64,000 nt of DNA from Adiantum capillus-veneris (lineage: Eukaryota > Streptophyta > Polypodiopsida > Polypodiales > Pteridaceae). Every line of letters begins with the position of its first letter. The first letter of the stretch is position 1. The stretch is taken from the NCBI GenBank assembly GCA_014529385.2, contig CM043969.1:66891176-66955175 (forward strand), written 5' to 3'. Positions 24,253 through 35,423 of this stretch are shown here, one piece after another. Both the position numbers and the translations under genes were made by a program. The notes below the pieces were generated by a model that was given only the letters and a program-made list of their open reading frames with translations, did no database searches and had not been told where the DNA came from.

Positions 24253-24786
24253 TTATTGACATTCGCCGTCGAGGTTTCCTGTTTTCTTGGCAAGTAACAG
24301 CTGTAATTCTACTGCTCTTTGTTTAATGGTCTTTTTGGTCAGAGGCAACTGCGTTGCCGACACTGTTGATGGAGTCGTAGCTATTTCGGAGGATGTGTTA
24401 GCTATGGGCCGTATGGCCTTGGCTTTACATTGGTAGTGTGGTGCGGCCAATTGTGCCCCTTGTTGGTTTGTCATCGGCACCCACTTATATTTGTTTGCCC
24501 GGTTGACCTGTAGATGTCTACTTTCCATCGTTGCTTGTACCGTAGGTATTTGCTTTGTCTTTTGCTTTGGTATCCAAATGTGAGTGACATGAGGGTTTTG
24601 GCTAAGCATTTTCTTTGGAATCCATATCTGCTTGGTTACCTTGGTTTTTGGTTGCACCATCTGCTTTGTTAGAATTCGGTTGTCACATTGTGTTTTCCCC
24701 CTCATGGCGTTTCTATCCTTCCGCATCCATACTTGTTTACCTTGTTGTGGTAGTCTAGATTTTTGCAGTGTAGTCGGTGATTTCAA
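24253..24786 (-). pseudogene. C-terminal tail of Pol polyprotein with W-x-x-K repeats
   Basis: Continues the integrase frame after a single TAG (24789). It is basic and contains four spaced copies of a short motif: KQVWMRK, KQIWIPK, THIWIPK, KYKWVPM. The rest is Gln/Thr-rich. I do not know the motif's role; its position at the very end of Pol suggests a nucleic-acid or chromatin contact. Confidence 0.55.
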
Positions 24787-24789
24787 CTA

Positions 24790-26463
24790 TCTGTGATGAG
24801 CATGGTTGGCCGTTAGCTGGTAGTTGGTCTCAGGTTTCGTGTTGATCGTTGAGGGTATTTGTTCTTTGGTATTTGTTTCCAGTGATTGCATGGCTTGCAT
24901 TTGATCCGGATGTTCGTTTTGAGCAAAAGCTACCACCTGCTGTTCGTTTTCGTGCTGGATTTTGACCGCCTGTGCTTTCCAGTCTATTTGGACATTGTAT
25001 GCTTTTTGCCAAGGTTGCCCTAACAGCATTGGTTGTTGTGTGCTTTCATCTGTCACCACATAGAATTTGTGTGGGTAAATATATTGATGTAACTGTATAT
25101 GCAATATAATCCACCCTAATGTTTTCAATGGATGTGATGTGCTACTTTCCAGCACTTGGGGAGTAGGATGAAGTTGATCTGCGACTTGGAGCTGTTGGTA
25201 TAATCCGTAAAAGATCAAATTTGCTTGAGCACCCAAATCGAGCAAGGTTGGTGATTCAACTTGATCATTGCCCACCTTGACTGTAATTATTGGCTCGACA
25301 GTGTCTTCTTCCAAGTTCATGAGTCGAATGGCATTGATTCTCAATGGTGGTTTACTTTGTTGTTGTTGTCGCAGAAGCCGTCTTTTTGCAATGCGTTCTT
25401 GTGCTTCGGTTTGAGCTTCCTCCCGTACTCTCTCTTTTTCTTTCATTCTTTGCTTTCCTTGATGAATTTGTTGGAGCATCTCCTGTGTGAGTGGAAGGTG
25501 ATATCTCCTTAGTCGACACCCACTTATCCAGTTTGGCATTTCTTCACCTGCTAATGTAGCAAGCTTGACGGCCCCACTTTGTGATAGATCATGAATCACA
25601 AATGGTCCCATCCCTCGCTTTTTCAGTTTCTTGGCATGTTGCTTCAATGTATAAACAAGTACGTAATCTCCTGTTTTAAACTCTTTGGTACGCACATGTT
25701 TATCAAAAAACTCCTTTTGCCTTCTCTTTTTAGCATAGATCGAAGCGACCGCTCGTAAGCGGAGTTCATCTAGCTTTTCAAGATCATTAATTCTTGAAGA
25801 GAGTTCATGCCCTATCCATTCCAAGTTTGTTGCTACGCGTAGAGTTGGGATTAAAAACTCTATGGGTAGTATAGCGTTTAGCCCAAACACCATGTTGTAT
25901 GGTGTTGTTCCTATTGAGGTTTTGTAAGCTACCCTGTATGCCCATAGTGTTGAGTGTAGCTGCTGATCCCAGTCGGTCCTTGAATGTGACACTATTTTAG
26001 TGAGGACCGTGCATAGTGTTTTATTTGTGGCCTCCGCTTGCCCATTGGCCTGTGGATGGTATGGTGCTGATTTTCGATGTATGACCATGAAATCCTCTAG
26101 TAGATATTCAATGACTTCATTGGGGAAGTGTGTTCCACGGTCACTGACAATTTCTATCGGTAACCCGTAACGTACAAAAACATTCTCATACAAAAATTGA
26201 GCCGTGGTGCGTGCATCAGCTTTTTGTGTTGCTTTGGCTTCGACCCACTTTGTGAGATAATCCGTAGCCACAATGATATATTGGGTATGGGTGCGATATG
26301 CAGGGGGTGATATAGGTCCCACAAAATCAATTCCCCACTTTGCAAATGCCCTTGCCCCCATCATTGGCCTTAATGGCATCTCATCTCTTTTGATTGGTAC
26401 CTTGGTGTGTTGACATGCATCACAACGTTTGACAAACTCTTTGGCATCCATTTGCAATGTAGG
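24790..26463 (-). pseudogene. pol (INT): Integrase core plus post-integrase protease-like domain
   Basis: The integrase catalytic core is complete. The first Asp is in 'WGIDFVGPI', the second in 'VSDRGTHFPNE', and the Glu in 'PQANGQAEATNKTL', giving the DD-x35-E layout. A basic C-terminal domain with the GPF motif (RGMGPFVIHDL) follows, as in Ty3/gypsy elements with a GPY/F module. The last about 170 residues form a second aspartic-protease-like fold: 'PTLLDLGAQANLIF' in place of the usual D-S/T-G-A flap entry, and 'QPMLLGQPW' in place of I-L-G-R-P. The nucleophile triad is D-L-G instead of D-S/T-G, so it is probably not catalytic. The frame is entered from the zinc module through a TAG at 26469. 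Confidence 0.85.
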
Positions 26464-26469
26464 CCACTA

Positions 26470-27306
26470 GATTCCTGCAGTTAAGACAATTTTTGCCGTC
26501 TTATCGCCCGAAAAATGGCCTCCACTTACTCCGCTATGTGCATGTTCTAGAATCAGCAGGTATTCGCTTTCACTTGCACAGATTCGGAGTTGGTTGTCCT
26601 TGCCCCGTTTATAGAGTTGATTTCCAATTAACTGAAAGTCACGAGCTTCCAGCTCTATAGCTTTCTCCCGTGCTCTTGTAGTGTTCTCAGGGAATGTCCT
26701 GGTGGTTAGAAAGTCAATGATATATTGACTCCATGCAGGTGCTATGTTCACCCGAAACAATGTTTCGTGATCCACTGGTCGCTTGGCACTACATACTGTA
26801 CAATTGGTAACGTAAGAATGTGTATCCGCATACATAGTTGGCCAATAAACTCCTAATTGTTTCAGTCTTTGGTGTGTTTTCACTGTTGAACAATGAAATG
26901 CACAACCCTAGACATGAGCCTCTTCCAGGTAGCACTTGAATTCTTCCGGATTTATACATAATCGTAGGATTAGGTCAGATTCAAGATGATATAGCCGTCC
27001 TGCTATCAACTGGAAGTTTTTTGTTTGTAGAATTGTTCGCTGTTTGTTTCTACATCCTGTATTATCAAACTCACTTCCAAAGGATAGAATGCTAACTATT
27101 TCTTGAGACCATTTGGGTACCATTTCGATGTTGAAAAGATAAGCATATGGTATGTCATCATCTACCCCTTGAGGGGCTTCCCTGTTGTGTATTCTTGAAA
27201 GATGATCAACTCGCAGATGAGTTTTCTCCTTTTTGACCACCACTGTGAAGTCAAATTCTAGCAATATAATAAACCAGTGTACGATTCTCCCTGTATTGCA
27301 AGACAC
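26470..27306 (-). pseudogene. pol (INT N-terminus): Duplicated integrase N-terminal zinc modules
   Basis: Two tandem homologous modules precede the integrase core. Module 1 (27130-26780): 'KNFQLIAGRLYHLESD', 'LEEAHV' then H...C-x2-C ('YVTNCTVCSAKRP'). Module 2 (26760 to about 26400, overlapping the next entry): 'RDFQLIGNQLYKRGKD', 'LEHAHSGVSGGHFSG', and 'FVKRCDACQHTK'. Both have the His/His/Cys/Cys layout of the retroviral integrase zinc-binding domain; normally there is one. A TAG at 26910 interrupts module 1. The stretch 27306-27200 before it is the C-terminal end of RNase H (GRIVHWFIILLEFDFTV, DHLSRI). Confidence 0.75.
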
Positions 27307-28895
27307 TCATTGGTCCATTCGAAATTGACTAGCAAACGATACAAAGGTTGTGCGATAACCGCATACATGTATATGAATCTTCGATAATATCCACAGTGCC
27401 CCATGAAGGATTGCACTTGTTTTGCATTAGTAGGCCTGGGTAGGTCTACAATGACTTTGACTTTGTCCAGGTCTGTGGTTATCCTGTTTCTTGAGACAAT
27501 GTGCCCTAAGATTCGTCCTTGCTTAACCATAAATACACACTTTTCCGGGTTTAGACAGATTCGATATGTTCTACACTTTTCAAAGACTTTTTGCAAATGG
27601 TCAATATGTTCTTCTCGCAGAAGAGAGTGTACATATAGGTCATCCATGTAAATTTCTAAGAATATTCTTAGGTATTCCTTGAAAGCGTGAGTCATTAACC
27701 TCTGGAAAGTGGCTGGTGCATTTGTTAGGCCAAATGGCATAACTCGATATGCATAAATCCCCCATTCTGTGGCAAAAGCTGTTTTGTGTTGATCCTCCCT
27801 TGCTATTGCCAATTGGTTGTATCCCGAAAACCCATCCAAAAAGGAATAAGCCCGCTTCCCGGCCACTCGCTCAAGGACATGTTCTGTAATTGGCAAGGGA
27901 TAATTATCCCTTACGGTTGCCGCATTCACCTTTTTGAGGTTTACGCACACTCGCAATTTTCCATTCTTCTTGGGAACGACCACAATGGGTGAAACCCAGT
28001 CTGTATGTTCAATTTCATAAATGAACTCTGCGTCCATCAGCTTATCAATCTCTTCTTTGATTCGTTTGGCAAATGTGTCATTATATGTATAAGGACGTTG
28101 TTTGCTAGGTTTTGCATCTGATTTTAAAGGAATTGTATGTTGGCATATTAATGGATCAACTCCTTTAAGGTCTTTATAGGACCAAGCAAACACATCTTTA
28201 TATTTCGTTAGAAGTTGTGTAAGCTGTGCTTCCTCCTCAGGCTCTAAATCATTAGCTATATAGACCGGCTGAGGATTTTCACCTGGTTCTGCGAGGTCTA
28301 TTCTTTTTGCGTTTTCAGGCCCGTCGTAAGATTCTTGGTTGGTTCTCTCTCTGATTGGTGGTGTCAAGATGATTTTTCTTTCCTGGATAGTAAATTTCCT
28401 ATAGTGAGGTGGTACGTTCATGTTGCCCTTTTCTAACTCCCCTTTACCATCACTATCCTCTTCAGTGGTCCAGATCTCCGTCAAAGACCGTTTCAGTTCT
28501 TGGTATTTCTGTTTACGCTCTAGTTTGGTCCACTCTTGGTATTTTGTTGGTTCTTTTTTTGTTTTTTCAGATTTTTGTGATTTTGTTTGAGCCCAAGCTT
28601 TTCTTTCCCAATTCGCTTGTTCTCGCGTTCGTTCTTTTTGATTTTCTGAGAATTTTCCTGATATTTGATCTTTCACACAATCCTCTGCTTTTACAAGCAT
28701 CAAATAGTGAGTTTTTCCTTTTATCCTGGGCATCAGGTTCTGTCTCACTTTATTTTCGGCTCTTTTCTTCCTATAGCGTTCTTGGCCTCTAGGGTGTTGA
28801 TTAGCAAAATCATAAAACTTGATATTCTCTGCTTCATTCCCACGCTCACTGGAGGTGTCCGAACACTCATTATCTGCCTCATCATTTACTTCCAC
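27258..28895 (-). pseudogene. pol (RT): Reverse transcriptase (RNase H core deleted)
   Basis: About 210 residues of charged linker lead into a full Ty3/gypsy RT: 'YKDVFAWSYKDLKGVDP', 'DWVSPIVVVPKKNGKLRV', the first catalytic Asp in 'YSFLDGFSGYNQ', 'MPFGLTNAPATFQRLM', the YMDD box (IYMDDLYVHS), and the connection region to 'GYYRRFI'. At about 27300, immediately after 'NFEWTNEC', the frame jumps to the last 20 residues of RNase H in another frame. The RNase H core with its acidic active site (about 100 residues or more) is therefore missing and the deletion shifts the frame. Confidence 0.9.
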
Positions 28896-28916
28896 TTGCT
28901 CAGAAGAGTTGTAAAA

Positions 28917-29216
28917 CTATTCTTGTTCTGGAGGTGCTACCGTCTCTTTTTCTGGCATCACGCTTACCATGTAATAGGGTAGCACATCGTAACCATCCTT
29001 ATCACAAAATTTTGTTGTTGGACTGTCGGTAATGGTACATACATCTAACGTTGCCAGTATGTGTTCCCATTCTAGAGGCTCCAAGGCATCTTCAGGGAAT
29101 GGCTCCGGAATATACTCTTTGTCTTCAATTGCTCTTTCTAGATGCAATCCTCTTTTCTTAAGCTTCCACAATGTGAAGCTCCGCACATCCATAGCTCTTT
29201 TGGTTGCCCCAACCAT
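28917..29216 (-). pseudogene. Linker between protease and RT
   Basis: About 100 codons overlapping the end of the protease frame. Rich in acidic residues (EYIPEPFPEDALEPLEWEHI), no domain recognised. It is probably a spacer of the polyprotein separated by frameshifts. Confidence 0.4.
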
Positions 29217-29770
29217 GCTGGTAGTTTTGATCCTGCTATTGTAGCCGAATCAAACTCTTCCATAGGTGTTTGGTTTACATCCTTGTAACTATGGTCTTTC
29301 AAGTGTATTTTAGTTGTCTTCTCGCCATGTCTGAGGTATATGTGGTCATAACCCCAATCTTGGACCATCTTCAGTTGTCGCATAAATGGTCGTCCCAAGA
29401 TTATCTCATAATTGTTCTTTTTGTCAAAATCGACTATTGCAAATGTATGCTCATACTCGATCCCGCACGAAGTGACAATTACCTTTTCCAAGAGTCCGAG
29501 AGGCTTCTCCATGAAACCATCTGCCAACTGCAGCTTCATTCGGGTAGCCCTCAGAGCTGGTTTTCCCCATGTTTTCCAGACTTCCTTCGTGGCGATAGCA
29601 ACTCCCGCTCCACTGTCAAGAATAGCTTTGGAAACCACTCCTTGGAATTCTACAGGTAGCGTTGTGTTTCCGTCTTCTCCCTCACAATATTCTCCAACCT
29701 TATTCAATGGTACCGGCCTAGTGTTTAGATTAGGCCTGTCCAACTCCCTGATTCCTTCTTGTAGTTTCAA
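29138..29770 (-). pseudogene. pol (PR): Retroviral-type aspartic protease
   Basis: 'SKAILDSGAGVAIATKEVW' holds the catalytic D-S-G-A, and 'YEIILGRPFM' the second conserved block, about 75 residues later, as expected for a plant Ty3/gypsy protease. It cleaves the polyprotein. The frame is reached from Gag by a shift in a homopolymer run (AAAAAACCCCC at about 29779-29789). Confidence 0.85.
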
Positions 29771-32700
29771 GGTGGGGGTTTTTTACTCCAAATTTTTCCA
29801 GGCATTTTCCTACTGTGGTCCACATGTTTGGCCTTAGCTTTAGGAGTTCTGCTAACGTGATTGTGCATGCCACCGGGGTGGCTAACAGCTCAATCAATCC
29901 TTGTGAGTCCATCACCTTGTTAGAAGAAAATCTTTGAGATGGAATTGCCCTCACTTCCGACTTAGCTTCGTATTCTCCTAGGTAAGAGGGTAAAGTTCTC
30001 AAAGAGTCTGGTTGGCTGTGTCCCGAACTAATAGATCCTTGGTCTCCCCCTTGTGAATGCACCTCAAAGTTTATTTGTGATCTTGCCTCAAATTCTTCAA
30101 TAGGAGGTAGGATCACATTCTTTCCTTTTCTCGTGCTATTCATGTGGTCATTCATTCTATTAGCCTTGTTGGCCTCTCTGATTTGCTTCCACAGATCATC
30201 TAGACTATTACCGTCCTTTCCCATCTCTGCCGATATTCTAGGACGGACCCCGTCACTTGCCCCTTCGGTGGTATTGGGCACTATGATAGGCTCTCCTCTG
30301 GACTCATATTCATTAGTGAGTCTTTCCTTTGTTTCCTCATGTTTCTCTATTGTTGGTTGGATAGGGGTTGGAACTGGCACATCATGGCAATTTTCTGGTT
30401 CTCCCAACGGGTCTTCCATCAATGATTGATCCGTCTTGATCATCTTTTTACACATATCCAACCTTTGTTTTTCTATTTCCGCATATGGATATGTCATCCA
30501 TCTTTGCTCCTGGGCCTGGTTTTTTTTAAGCCAAGCTTCATAAGCTCTTAGAAGCTCATCCAGCTGCTCGTTTACTTTTTCTGCTAGCACAGATCCTCCT
30601 GATCCTGCACTTTTGGGCTCAGCTATTTCCTTTGGTGCTATAGATGCTGTGGTGTGTGAGCTTAGGCTGGCTAGATCTTCTAACCGCTCCAACCTGTTCT
30701 TTGTATGTTTCAACTCATCAGATAGGGCGGTTTGCTCTCGTTCTTTCCTGGCTTTCCTACGCGCCTTTCTTGCCTTCCAAGTGCTTCTCGGATTTTTCGT
30801 TTATGAACTTTGGGCATCCGTCTTTGGTTCTTCTATTATGGGTTCATTCGTCCTTCTTTGGGCTTGGGCCCATGTCACCGCCTGAACAGGTATGACTGTT
30901 TCACTTTCTGATACTCCACTGGAAGGTACTATTTCCAACAGGTTCAAGGTGGTTTTTGCTCCTTTACTCGGGTTTTTAGGGCAGTCGGGAATCAAATAAT
31001 TCCACATTCTGGGCAATACGCATTGACTCTAATGATTTCATCATGGGGACAGTCTCTCAGCCAATGGTCTCCGCCACACTTGTAACAGGGGCCCTTGGGT
31101 TGTTGAGGTGCTCCTTGAGCTCCCCGTTGCTGGTAAGTCTGTCTCTGTCCGCCCATGCCTCCATTGGCTATGAACAACAATGTTCGTTCATCTAAGTTAT
31201 ATCTTCCTTCTCCTGTGGCCTGTATAGCAGTTGGAGGTCCTTGATTCCCCATCATGCTCCATGGATCTGGTGTCAAGGGTTCCTCCGGTGGATAATAGAT
31301 AGGGTTCGCCGCATATCCATTGGGATCCTCATAGTATGCATGCATAGGCACCAAAGCCTTTTCTTCTGGTTCAGTTACCGTTGGGGTGTATCTTACACCA
31401 ACTGGTCATAATCCTGGTAGGGGTGGTTGTTGCCCCAACACCGGTTGTGGTCTCTCTACACCTACAGGTCCTAGCAAGTTGCCTGCTTGATATCTAGGCA
31501 TAGGTGGAACTTGAAGGGAAGCTATAGGAGCTTGGGGAGCATAAGGTCTCTCCCTCACATATCCCTTGTTATAGTAACATTCCTCGGTCCCATGGTTTGT
31601 CCATTTTTGTTCAATAGCACACCACTTGGGCAGTTTAGCCTGGGGTTTGGCGTACACGTTGATCTTTTTTAGCACTTCATCTACAAGCTGTTCTTGGTTT
31701 ACCGCTATTTCTCCTTTCAGTGTTGTCTTGGAGGACTTGCTCCCACTTTGCTGTGAAGATGAATCGTCATCAAGGTCCTTGAACTCCCCTTCTTTGTAAA
31801 CCGCACAATTGTCCACAAGGTACAAGGCTTCCTTGGTCAACTCATTCAACGTAGTGCTCCTCTTCATATGTAAGTCTTTTTGGAGATCTGCATTCCTTAG
31901 TCCTTGGATGAATATCAGCATAAGTTTGGACTGAGTTGGCAGTTCTTCAACAGGACAGAACTTAACATATCTCGTTAGTCTTAGGGCTGCCTTCCGTACA
32001 GATTCTCCATCTTTTTGTTTGAATTTATGGATTTGTGAGACGGTATCATGAGCTATTCCCCTTTGAGAGAATTCCTCAATAAACTCGTCAAACACTTCCT
32101 TCATCGACTCAAAGTCTCTACGCTCTACAGAGTCAAACCAAGTTGCAGCATCATCCTCTAGGGTTAGTCCAAACCCTGCAAATTGGGTAGGAAAGTCTAA
32201 CACCTCTTCAGCTCTAATCACACGTACAAAGGCTGCTACATGATCTCTTGGGTCTCTGTTTCCTGTGTATTTCCCGTTTACCCATTTTTGCACTTGAGAA
32301 GGTCTAATTCTGCGATGGTCTACAAACCTCATCATGGGATCACCCCTTCCAAGTCTATACCCCTCCTCAGGCCTTCTGTAATAGGCTGGTTCCTCGCCCA
32401 ACGGTGCTCCTAAGCCATAATTTCTAAAGGTTCTCGCTGGAGGTGGTCCTTCTCTTCGAACTCGTTCCATGGGTGGTCCTCCAAGTTCGGTCGACCCTTG
32501 TGTCTTTGGCTTACTCTCTACTTGATACCTTGAATAGTGTGGTGGTTCTTGCAAATCCCTGAGCCCTCGAGCCGCTGGATAACCCTCTCGGTTTCTGTCT
32601 GGTTCCATTGTCGCACTTTGTCTAAGCCATGCCTGCAATGATGGCTGGTTTACTGGTTGGTCTTGGTTGTTCAATGCTCGCGGTCTGGGGGAATGTGATG

Positions 32701-33595
32701 TAGCGTCATACTCATCTGAGAATGGATTCGTTGACTTGCTTGGGGTGTGGACGGCTCTCGACATTTCCTCAGGGGCATATACTGATGCTCCTGGAATTGT
32801 TGCTCTTTCTACTTCCTCTGGGAGAATACGTTGGTATTCTCGCCCATATCTATCAACAAAAACTATGCCCTTCCCCGTAGCAGTTTCATAAGAGAATAAG
32901 TAAAGAACTTTGTCTTTGCTTAGTTCGCCTACGTATGGTTCTTTACTGCAAAAGTAAGAGACAATACCCTCGCTCTCATGTTTGTAGATTCCCACATTCT
33001 CATTATAAGTTGGAACCCTGATTGTTTTCTTATCGTACATGAAAATAGCTCCATGCCGATCAATGTTTGGTGGAGGCTCTTGAGTTTCTGAAATCATTTT
33101 CCCTTTAGCCACGTTGTCTCCATATCTGTTGTAATCTTCAGGGTTGCTAACTATTAAATAGTGGTTTCCCTTTTCGTCTCGGAATCTATCTTCATCATCA
33201 TACACGTGGATTATCTCCAATCTTTGTGCTGGCCTCTCTTCAATACAAATGCACTTGCGACCTCGACAGTCAGAATAGACTAGGGCTCCTCTTGAGTTTG
33301 TTCCCTCCAAGAAGATCACAGTAAGCCTGGAATCATTCGAAGGATTTTGGGAGGTACTTCCTCCTCGCATAGGTCCCTAATAGGCGAAACTTCCTGGCTA
33401 TTGGCTCCCCATAATGAAGAAAGATTTGTCTGACGACGTGTCAGTATCACTACCTTCCTCAATAATCGGTGCTAGCGGATCTAACCTTGCCTGAGTTACA
33501 CTCTCTTCAGTGGACACTACGCTAACTTGGTCACCTGCCACTTTCTGGTCTCTAACAATGTATCTTCCTGATCTTAAATTCATCAAACTTATCAA
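29731..33595 (-). pseudogene. gag: Gag polyprotein with zinc knuckles
   Basis: It starts near 33595 (MISLMNLRSGR), interrupted by TAG stops at 33400 and 33379 and a TGA at 31408, all in frame. The N-terminal part is charged. The capsid-like retrotransposon Gag domain lies at about 32300-31800 ('HVAAFVRVIRAEEVLDFPTQ' and 'LTLEDDAATWFDS', 'MLIFIQGLRNADLQKDL'). One perfect zinc knuckle is C-x2-C-x4-H-x4-C (CYKCGGDHWLRDCP, about 31095-31050). A second (CPECG...LIPDCP, about 31010) is split by a frameshift and has Tyr in the His position. A Lys/Arg-rich and coiled stretch follows, ending at 29731 overlapping the protease start. Confidence 0.85.
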
Positions 33596-33599
33596 TGCA

Positions 33600-35404
33600 A
33601 CTTATCACAAGTTCAACCACTAACCTTGCAATGGATCAGTTTCTGCATAACGTCTTGCTTTGTTGCTGAATATACCTGTACACAAGAGTTTTGATTTCGG
33701 CAATTGGATCAACGCATTTATCTGCTGGAGGTGATCTTAGTAATGATTGGTATAACTGGAGAGTTAATCTCAACCACTACTGTATTCTATACACTGTTGA
33801 TGTTCCTGATTATGTTGCTAATATGAAACAGTACCCTTCCTTGATGTTGGCCAATTTACGTGAAAAAGCTTGAATTCAGTATTTGCTTTGTCAAATGGGC
33901 AATCACGGTCCAATTTTACCTCTGAAAGAAGTTCTAGAGCCCTTAAGCCAAATAGAACCTCACTGTCTAGGCCAAGTCAAATTTTCTCTCCAGATGCCCC
34001 AATAGACATCCTACACGTAGGATGTCTCATGCTGCATTTAGCCTGGATTTTTGCACTGTATTTTCCCCTGGTTGTGCTGAGCTTACAGCTATTTTTACTT
34101 TTTGATTTGGACTTCTAGAAGCTGGTCAATGAGTCAGAAATCTGTTCCGACGGCCTGATGATGGTGTTGATCAGTCTAATCAACTCCAAATTGGACCAAA
34201 ATTGACTAGCAGGATTGCCTTAGGCTATATAACCCCTTACAATGCTCAAAGTCCAATTATGGATTCACTTTCTTGCATTAGACATACTACGCGTAGAATG
34301 TCTTTTTCTTCAAAATGGCTTTAAACTCAAGACTTCAGCTCTTATTGAGCTGCTGATCATCTTGGTATACTCAGATTTCAGTTTGGAGTCCTAAATCACT
34401 CAGTAGACATCCTACGCGTAGAATGTCTTTTTGGCCTGTTTCACCCCAGATTTGTTCCACAGCTTCCCCCTGATGTCAGTATCCCAGTGGTATGCTTAGA
34501 TCTCAGTTTGGATGTCAAAAGTCTCAAACTTTTGTTGTTTTTCTTCTTTCAGTCAAAAGTGCTAAAGTCCACTTTGAACCCAATTTTCTTACCCGAATGA
34601 GGTGAAGACCCTTTCAGTCACTCAATATATCATGCAAGGCACACTCATGCAGCCATCTTAAGGTTTTGGTTTCAAGTTGATGCTTTTGCACTAATTGGGT
34701 AAGATGTCTAGCAATTTCAGTCTATCTGGCCTTATCCTGTCAAGAGATGGCCAAATTTCCCCTTTGCAGTTGAAATTAGGGTAAACCCTACCTTCAGAAC
34801 ACACTGGTCACCTCAAAATTCCAAAATTCCTCCCAGATTGGCCTGTAGACATACTACGCGTAGGATGTCTCCTGGCTTAAAATTAAAGTTTTTCCTGATA
34901 GGAATGCTGCTGATGCTCTTTAGGCCTATCAGAAACACTCACAGTATTCTTTGGACTTCGATTAGGCTTTCAACCACACTTTTGCGTCTTTTTGTGTCTT
35001 TTACAAACTTGTAATGATTCTACCAAGCAAGTATACATGCATGAAATGCTCTAGATCTGAATCATGATGTTCTACTTACTCTACTCCTACCTACCATGAA
35101 GAAATGGTGATAATTGGTGTTTTTGGTTGCCTTTTGGCCTCTCCGGACTCTCAAGCTCTCTTCACACCGCTTCTCCCACTCCCTGTTCCTACTCTAGAAC
35201 TCGACTACTAGCTAAAAAACTTCCTAAGTGTACCTCCTCTACCTCAGTCGAAGGATCTAGGCCAGACACACACTTCCTAAACTCCCTCTAAGAACTAGAG
35301 AGTCCTCCACCCTCTGATCCTATCTAAATGTAAAGCGAGACTCTTGGCAAGCCAAAAATCCCAATCCTCAAGGATTAGTCTCGGTCACCTACCTAAGGTT
35401 TTCG
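33600..35404 (-). other. Long 5' leader with four palindromes
   Basis: About 1.8 kb between PBS and Gag. Only short ORFs. Carries the second palindrome array (see next entry). Plant Tat elements commonly have long leaders that act in RNA packaging and translation; that function here is inference. Confidence 0.75.
34004..34870. repeat. 5' array: four 24-bp palindromes
   Basis: Copies at 34004-34027, 34280-34303, 34405-34428 and 34847-34870, the same AGACATCCTACG inverted repeat as in the 3' array, each with 1-3 changes. Spacing is irregular (276, 125, 442). Changes in 34004 fall in the central CpG (ACACGT). Partial copies also lie in each LTR. Confidence 0.93.
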
Positions 35405-35422
35405 TCCCCGGCAGCGGCGCCA
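35405..35422 (-). promoter_or_regulatory. Primer binding site, tRNA-Asp type
   Basis: The plus strand reads TCCCCGGCAGCGGCGCCA, equal to the 3' end of plant tRNA-Asp(GUC) as I recall it except one base. It lies 1 bp from the 5' LTR edge at 35424. Confidence 0.85.
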
Positions 35423-35423
35423 A

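Noticed and set aside
35405-35422. tRNA-Asp gene fragment
   Set aside because: Only the 3' end is present and it lies at an LTR edge, so it is a primer binding site, not a tRNA gene.
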